From contig JAPLMO010000238.1 of the NCBI GenBank assembly GCA_026386995.1, forward strand, positions 1 through 10,789: a stretch of 10,789 nt of DNA, in the 5' to 3' direction. This document shows, piece after piece, positions 7,871-10,789 of the stretch. Below the pieces are notes generated by a model. That model was not told the DNA's origin. It did not search any database and saw only the letters and a program-made list of their open reading frames with translations. Each line of letters begins with the position of its first letter. Within the stretch, counting starts at the first letter, position 1. Source of the stretch: Planctomycetota bacterium. GTDB taxonomy: Bacteria > Planctomycetota > Phycisphaerae > FEN-1346. The translations under genes were made by a program, and so were the position numbers.

Positions 7871-8665
7871 GTGAAACGCCGAACATTCCTCAAGGCCATG
7901 CCCGCCGTGACCGTGCTGGCTGTCGCAACCTCCGGCCCTGCTGAAGAGGCCGCCACGGGGCAGAAGATGGTGTTCAAGGACGGCAAATGGCAAGTTGCAA
8001 CCTCCGGCCCTGCTGAAGAGGCCGCCACTGCGCCCAGCCCCGCCCAGGAACTGCAACCGATTGCGCTGCCGAGGCCCGATAAGGACGGCGGCAAGTCCGT
8101 GCTGGCGGCCCTCTGGGAGAGAAAGACCAACCGCAGCATCAAGGCCGATGCGCTTTCGCCGCAGATGCTCTCCAACCTCCTGTGGGCGGCCTTCGGCGTC
8201 AACCGCGAGGGCGGCCCCCGGGGCCGTATCGGAAGGACCGCCGCCTCGGCCTCCAATTCGCAGGAAATCGACCTGTACGTCCTCCTGCCCGAAGGGGCGT
8301 ACCTGTACGAGGCCGTCCCGCACCGCCTCGCGCCCGTGGTCGCCGGGGACCTCCGCGCCAAGGCCGGCGGCCACGGTCGCGGCGGCGGCGCGGCTACGGC
8401 GCCGGTCAACATCGTCTTCGTCGCCGACATCGCCAAGTTCGGCAACGGAACTCCCCAGGAACCGGGTCTGAAGGACCCCGACATCCAGAAGTCGTATTAT
8501 TGCGTGGCCACGGGCCTCATCGCCGGCAACGTGTATCTCTTTGCCGCCTCGCAGGGTCTGGCCGCGTGGTTCCACAACTGTAACAAGCCCGGCCTTGCGG
8601 CGGAGTTGAAACTGCGGCCCGACCAGCGCGTGCTCTATGCTCAGACGGTGGGGTACCCGGCATAA
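7871..8665 (+). CDS. Tat-exported SagB/ThcOx-type nitroreductase-family protein
   Basis: A 264-residue flavin-dependent oxidoreductase-like protein. It opens M-K-R-R-T-F-L-K, a good twin-arginine motif, followed by a hydrophobic stretch to about residue 19. This implies export of a folded, cofactor-loaded protein. The nitroreductase domain spans about 73-263: an E-R-K-T-N-R-S segment (83-89) at the usual FMN-phosphate position, L-L-W-A-A-F-G-V-N (103-111), G-R-T-A-A-S-A-S-N-S-Q-E-I (121-133), G-L-I-A-G-N-V-Y-L-F-A-A-S-Q-G-L (215-230) and the C-terminal L-R-P-D-Q-R-V-L-Y-A-Q-T-V-G-Y-P. Stand-alone exported members of this group are common in environmental bacteria; their substrates are unknown. 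GTG at 7871 has GGGGAG 6 bases upstream and lies 34 bases after the HEAT gene. Residues 18-29 and 42-53 are an exact duplication, so the linker is unusual. Confidence 0.88.
   Translation: MKRRTFLKAMPAVTVLAVATSGPAEEAATGQKMVFKDGKWQVATSGPAEEAATAPSPAQELQPIALPRPDKDGGKSVLAALWERKTNRSIKADALSPQMLSNLLWAAFGVNREGGPRGRIGRTAASASNSQEIDLYVLLPEGAYLYEAVPHRLAPVVAGDLRAKAGGHGRGGGAATAPVNIVFVADIAKFGNGTPQEPGLKDPDIQKSYYCVATGLIAGNVYLFAASQGLAAWFHNCNKPGLAAELKLRPDQRVLYAQTVGYPA
7922..8028 (+). repeat. 35-bp direct repeat (72-bp period) in nitroreductase leader
   Basis: The 35-bp copies at 7922-7956 and 7994-8028 differ at a single, synonymous position (GTC versus GTT). Both encode V-A-T-S-G-P-A-E-E-A-A-T. The period of 72 bp keeps the reading frame. 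The near-identity at DNA level indicates a recent event. The segment between the copies encodes G-Q-K-M-V-F-K-D-G-K-W-Q. The repeat sits at the junction between Tat signal and mature domain. Confidence 0.9.
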
Positions 8666-8675
8666 GGATTCCCCG

Positions 8676-8873
8676 GTGTCACGGGTGCGCCTGGTTGCGA
8701 TTCTCCTGGTCGGTTTCATTGTAGGAACCGGTTGCGCAGGCGCAGGGGAGCAAGCCGCGCGGCGGGCAGGACTGCCGTATCTGTTTAGCATCACATCGCT
8801 AAGTAGAACCGCAGAAAGAATCATTCAGCCTTTGCGAGGCGGGTCTCCTGACCCGCCGCGCTTATGGCGATAA
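8676..8873 (+). CDS. Small putative lipoprotein, possibly truncated
   Basis: A 65-codon reading frame starting GTG at 8676, ten bases after the nitroreductase stop, with AAGGA 7 bases upstream. The N-terminus looks like a lipoprotein signal: M-S-R-V-R, a hydrophobic core from residue 6 to 17, then G-T-G-C with cysteine at 20. Residues 21-53 match no family I know, and the last part (R-G-G-S-P-D-P-P-R-L-W-R) is simply the translation of the hairpin at 8834-8861. The frame may therefore be a gene whose 3' end was replaced by intergenic repeat sequence, or a real short lipoprotein. The ribosome-binding site and signal peptide favour translation of at least the 5' half. Not recognised beyond that. 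Confidence 0.45.
   Translation: MSRVRLVAILLVGFIVGTGCAGAGEQAARRAGLPYLFSITSLSRTAERIIQPLRGGSPDPPRLWR
8834..8861. terminator. Palindromic hairpin between convergent genes
   Basis: GGCGGGTC (8838-8845), loop TCCT, GACCCGCC (8850-8857) gives a perfect 8-bp GC-rich stem. Beyond one A/G mismatch a further 3 bp pair (GCG 8834-8836 with CGC 8859-8861). It lies 34 bases beyond the stop of the minus-strand gene at 8896 and downstream of the plus-strand cluster, a place suited to a bidirectional terminator. No T-run follows on either strand, so it is not a canonical intrinsic terminator. A dispersed palindromic repeat is an equally good explanation. Confidence 0.5.
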
Positions 8874-8895
8874 GTATTGCAGGCATGTCAGTACC

Positions 8896-10789
8896 TTAAC
8901 GCTGCTTCGCCTTCTCGTCCGGCGAAGGCGGGGCCTGCCGAGTGCCCTCGCTCGGCCTGGGCGGCGCCTCGCGGGGCGCCTCGGCCCTCGGGGCCGCACG
9001 CTCGGGCTGGGCCGCTCGCGGCGTCTCAATTCTCGGGGCGGCGGGCGCGGGCTGGGCCGCCCGCGGGGCCTCGGCTCTCGGGGCTGGCGATCTTGGCGCC
9101 GGGGCCGCTTGCGGCGGGGTCGGCCTCTCCACCCTCTGAGGTTGGGCCTGCGGTGCGGCCGGCCGGACCTGGATCGACGGCTGCGGGCGGGCCGCGGGAG
9201 GCGTCGGCTGCGGCTGGGCCCGCGGCGGCACTATCGGAGTCTGCGACTGCGGACGCCGGGCTTCCGGCGCGGCGACCGGCGGCTGCGGCCGCTTGATCTC
9301 CGCGGGGATCGGCGACGGCGGCTTGACCTGTGGCACGGCGGCGGGCGCTTGCTGCCGCGCGGGCGACACGGTCGGTTGCGGCCGTTTGATCTCGGCCGGA
9401 ATCGGTGACGTCGGTTGTGGCCGCGCTGGTGTCACGGTCGGTTGCGGCTGCCTGACTTCAGTCGGCTTAAGGAGCGGACGCGGGGCAACCCGCACGGGCT
9501 CGGCAGTCCTCGCCGCCGCCGGCCTGGCATCCGGTTTTTTGACTTCCACCGGCGCTGCCGCGGACGGCACGATCTTCCGCACTTCCGGCGGCTTCGGGGC
9601 CGCCTTGATGTCCGCCGGCCGCACCGTCACGGGTGCGGTCGTTGTGCGGACGCCCTGGGCGGTCAGGCGATCAGCCGGTCGCGGGTCGGCCGCAGGGCGG
9701 GTCCGGCCGGGGTCCTGGGCAGGGACAGGCTGCGCAATGGTCGGCCTGGCGGGGCCGGCGGGCCGGGCCTTGGCGGAGGCCGTTTCCACGGTCACGCGCT
9801 GGTCGCGGTAAGTGCGAAGGCTGGTCGCGTACTTCTGAAGGTCCGTGCGGCGGCCCTCATCAATCTTCTCGAATCGCATTGCGGACGTCTTGCGGGCCAC
9901 GACTTCGCTCAGCGGTGCGGCCATCATGGCGGGCCGCGGCGCCGGCCGGCCGAGCGTCTGCACTGCCGCGCGCTGGACGCCGGCCTGTAAGGCGAAGGTG
10001 CGCGGCGGCCGGGCGGCAACGTCGCGACGCAGAAGGTCATAGTGCTCGCGCTCGCGGTCTTCCCACCGGGCCTCGTGCCTGTGGCTCCAGGCCGCATGAA
10101 AGTAGATCGGGTCGTACCAGTCGCGGCGTGTGCGGCACTCGTACCACGGGACGATGCCCATGCTGACGTAACGCGCCTCGAAGTAATCGCCGAAGTAGTA
10201 GTGGCTGTACCGCGGCCGCGAGAAGAGGGCGATCGAAAGGTTGTCGGTCTCGATGACGACCATCGGCGAGTAGCAGTAGCCCGGCCGGGCATACAGCGGC
10301 CGGCCGAAATGCACTGGGGCGAAGAGGAGCCCGCGCCGGCCCATGTCGTAGTCCCAGTAACCCGCCACGAAGACGCAGCCGCGCGGCGTCCAGATGTAGT
10401 GGGCGGGCACCCAGACCCAGTCGGCCCGAGCGGCCTGCCAGCAGCCCGGACGCCAGGCGTACTGGAGGCTGTCGCGGTACCAGTAGCCGGTGGACCAGAT
10501 GTAGTCGGGCGACGGCGCCACGCCCACCGGCCCCGTTTCGAGGCTCACCGGCGGCGTCGGCAGGTACTGGACCTGCTGCACCGTGTCGGCCAGCCAGAAC
10601 CCCGGAACCCACTGGTAACCGTCCGCCACGGGCGCCCAGTAGCCTGGAACCCAGCGGCCGGCGGGCGGCGCGATACGCCACATGCCGCTCACCCAGATGA
10701 AGTCGCTGCGGTCGTCGTCCCAGGCCCAGTAGCCGGGGATCCAGATGGCCCCGGCGGGCCTGTCGGCGGGCGGCATCTCCTGGACAGCC
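8896..10789 (-). CDS. YXWGXW-repeat protein with proline-rich C-terminal tail, N-terminus outside window
   Basis: The reading frame stays open to the right edge (A-V-Q-E precedes the first visible ATG at 10776), so the true start probably lies outside. Residues below are counted from that ATG. The first ~145 residues hold repeated aromatic motifs of the type W-x-P-G-Y-W: 12-17, 28-33, 42-47, 56-61, 94-99, 108-113 and 137-141. This matches the Y-x-W-G-x-W repeat family, which is common in planctomycetes and of unknown function. A Tyr/His/Arg-rich section follows (150-250), including Y-S-H-Y-Y-F-G-D-Y. From about 335 to the TAA the protein is Pro/Ala/Arg/Gln-rich, probably disordered, with two sets of short internal repeats. 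This tail could span the periplasm or bind wall polymers; that is speculation. No neighbour reads in the same direction within the window. Confidence 0.8.
   Translation of the reverse strand, partial: AVQEMPPADRPAGAIWIPGYWAWDDDRSDFIWVSGMWRIAPPAGRWVPGYWAPVADGYQWVPGFWLADTVQQVQYLPTPPVSLETGPVGVAPSPDYIWSTGYWYRDSLQYAWRPGCWQAARADWVWVPAHYIWTPRGCVFVAGYWDYDMGRRGLLFAPVHFGRPLYARPGYCYSPMVVIETDNLSIALFSRPRYSHYYFGDYFEARYVSMGIVPWYECRTRRDWYDPIYFHAAWSHRHEARWEDREREHYDLLRRDVAARPPRTFALQAGVQRAAVQTLGRPAPRPAMMAAPLSEVVARKTSAMRFEKIDEGRRTDLQKYATSLRTYRDQRVTVETASAKARPAGPARPTIAQPVPAQDPGRTRPAADPRPADRLTAQGVRTTTAPVTVRPADIKAAPKPPEVRKIVPSAAAPVEVKKPDARPAAARTAEPVRVAPRPLLKPTEVRQPQPTVTPARPQPTSPIPAEIKRPQPTVSPARQQAPAAVPQVKPPSPIPAEIKRPQPPVAAPEARRPQSQTPIVPPRAQPQPTPPAARPQPSIQVRPAAPQAQPQRVERPTPPQAAPAPRSPAPRAEAPRAAQPAPAAPRIETPRAAQPERAAPRAEAPREAPPRPSEGTRQAPPSPDEKAKQR
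8947..9081 (-). repeat. 45-bp (15-residue) tandem repeats in Pro/Ala-rich tail
   Basis: Three consecutive 15-residue units at residues 566-580, 581-595 and 596-610 of the YXWGXW protein follow P-R-x-E-x-P-R-A-A-Q-P-x-x-A-A. The third is the most diverged. They are positively charged and proline-rich. Confidence 0.75.
9256..9462 (-). repeat. Repeats of S-P-I-P-A-E-I-K-R-P-Q-P in the tail
   Basis: S-P-I-P-A-E-I-K-R-P-Q-P occurs exactly at residues 457-468 and 488-499 of the YXWGXW protein (9408-9349 and 9315-9256 including flanks). A related E-V-R-Q-P-Q-P-T-V-T-P-A-R lies at 440-452. The period between the exact copies is 31 residues (93 bp), suggesting in-frame duplication. Confidence 0.75.

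Noticed and set aside
5254..8484. A 1076-codon open frame on the minus strand, antisense to the HEAT and nitroreductase genes
   Set aside because: Its translation is Arg/Gly/Pro/His-rich with no recognisable domain, and it mirrors two clear protein families on the plus strand. Long antisense frames are expected at this GC content with the codon bias of the real genes.
9256..9462. Repeats near the right end as a CRISPR-like or intergenic array
   Set aside because: They are in-frame amino-acid repeats within a coding region and lack uniform spacers.

Overview
The window is about 10.8 kb of GC-rich bacterial DNA. The gene content points to a planctomycete-like Gram-negative organism, most likely from a metagenome. 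The signs are a secreted PQQ-type propeller opening with D-W-P-Q-W-R-G, a Tat-exported stand-alone SagB-type nitroreductase, a long HEAT-repeat lipoprotein and a Y-x-W-G-x-W repeat protein with a Pro/Ala/Arg-rich tail. This assignment is an inference from family distribution; the window holds no rRNA or other phylogenetic marker.

Layout. (i) 1-3593, minus strand: a tripartite RND efflux operon read from right to left, TolC-family outer membrane factor, then membrane fusion protein, then inner-membrane RND permease (only its first 300 codons are in the window). The genes overlap by 4 bases each (GTGA, then ATGA), so translation is probably coupled. A likely promoter with tandem 11-bp direct repeats lies just upstream (about 3618-3674). 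(ii) 3594-3839: divergent intergenic region. (iii) 3840-8873, plus strand: PQQ-type beta-propeller, HEAT-repeat lipoprotein, Tat-exported nitroreductase and a small putative lipoprotein. Gaps are 67, 34 and 10 bases, so this may be one transcription unit of exported proteins. (iv) 8834-8861: a strong hairpin between convergent genes. (v) 8896-10789, minus strand: a Y-x-W-G-x-W repeat protein whose N-terminus lies beyond the right edge.

Every gene encodes an envelope or exported protein. The efflux operon is a conventional complete set, but its substrate cannot be read from the visible part. The plus-strand cluster has no assigned function. Its combination of a propeller, a large HEAT scaffold and an exported flavin enzyme is the part of the window that best fits an undescribed envelope system, though only proximity supports this. 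Internal sequence duplications occur in the membrane fusion protein hairpin, the nitroreductase N-terminus and the proline-rich tail. No tRNA, rRNA, CRISPR array, transposase or phage gene was seen.
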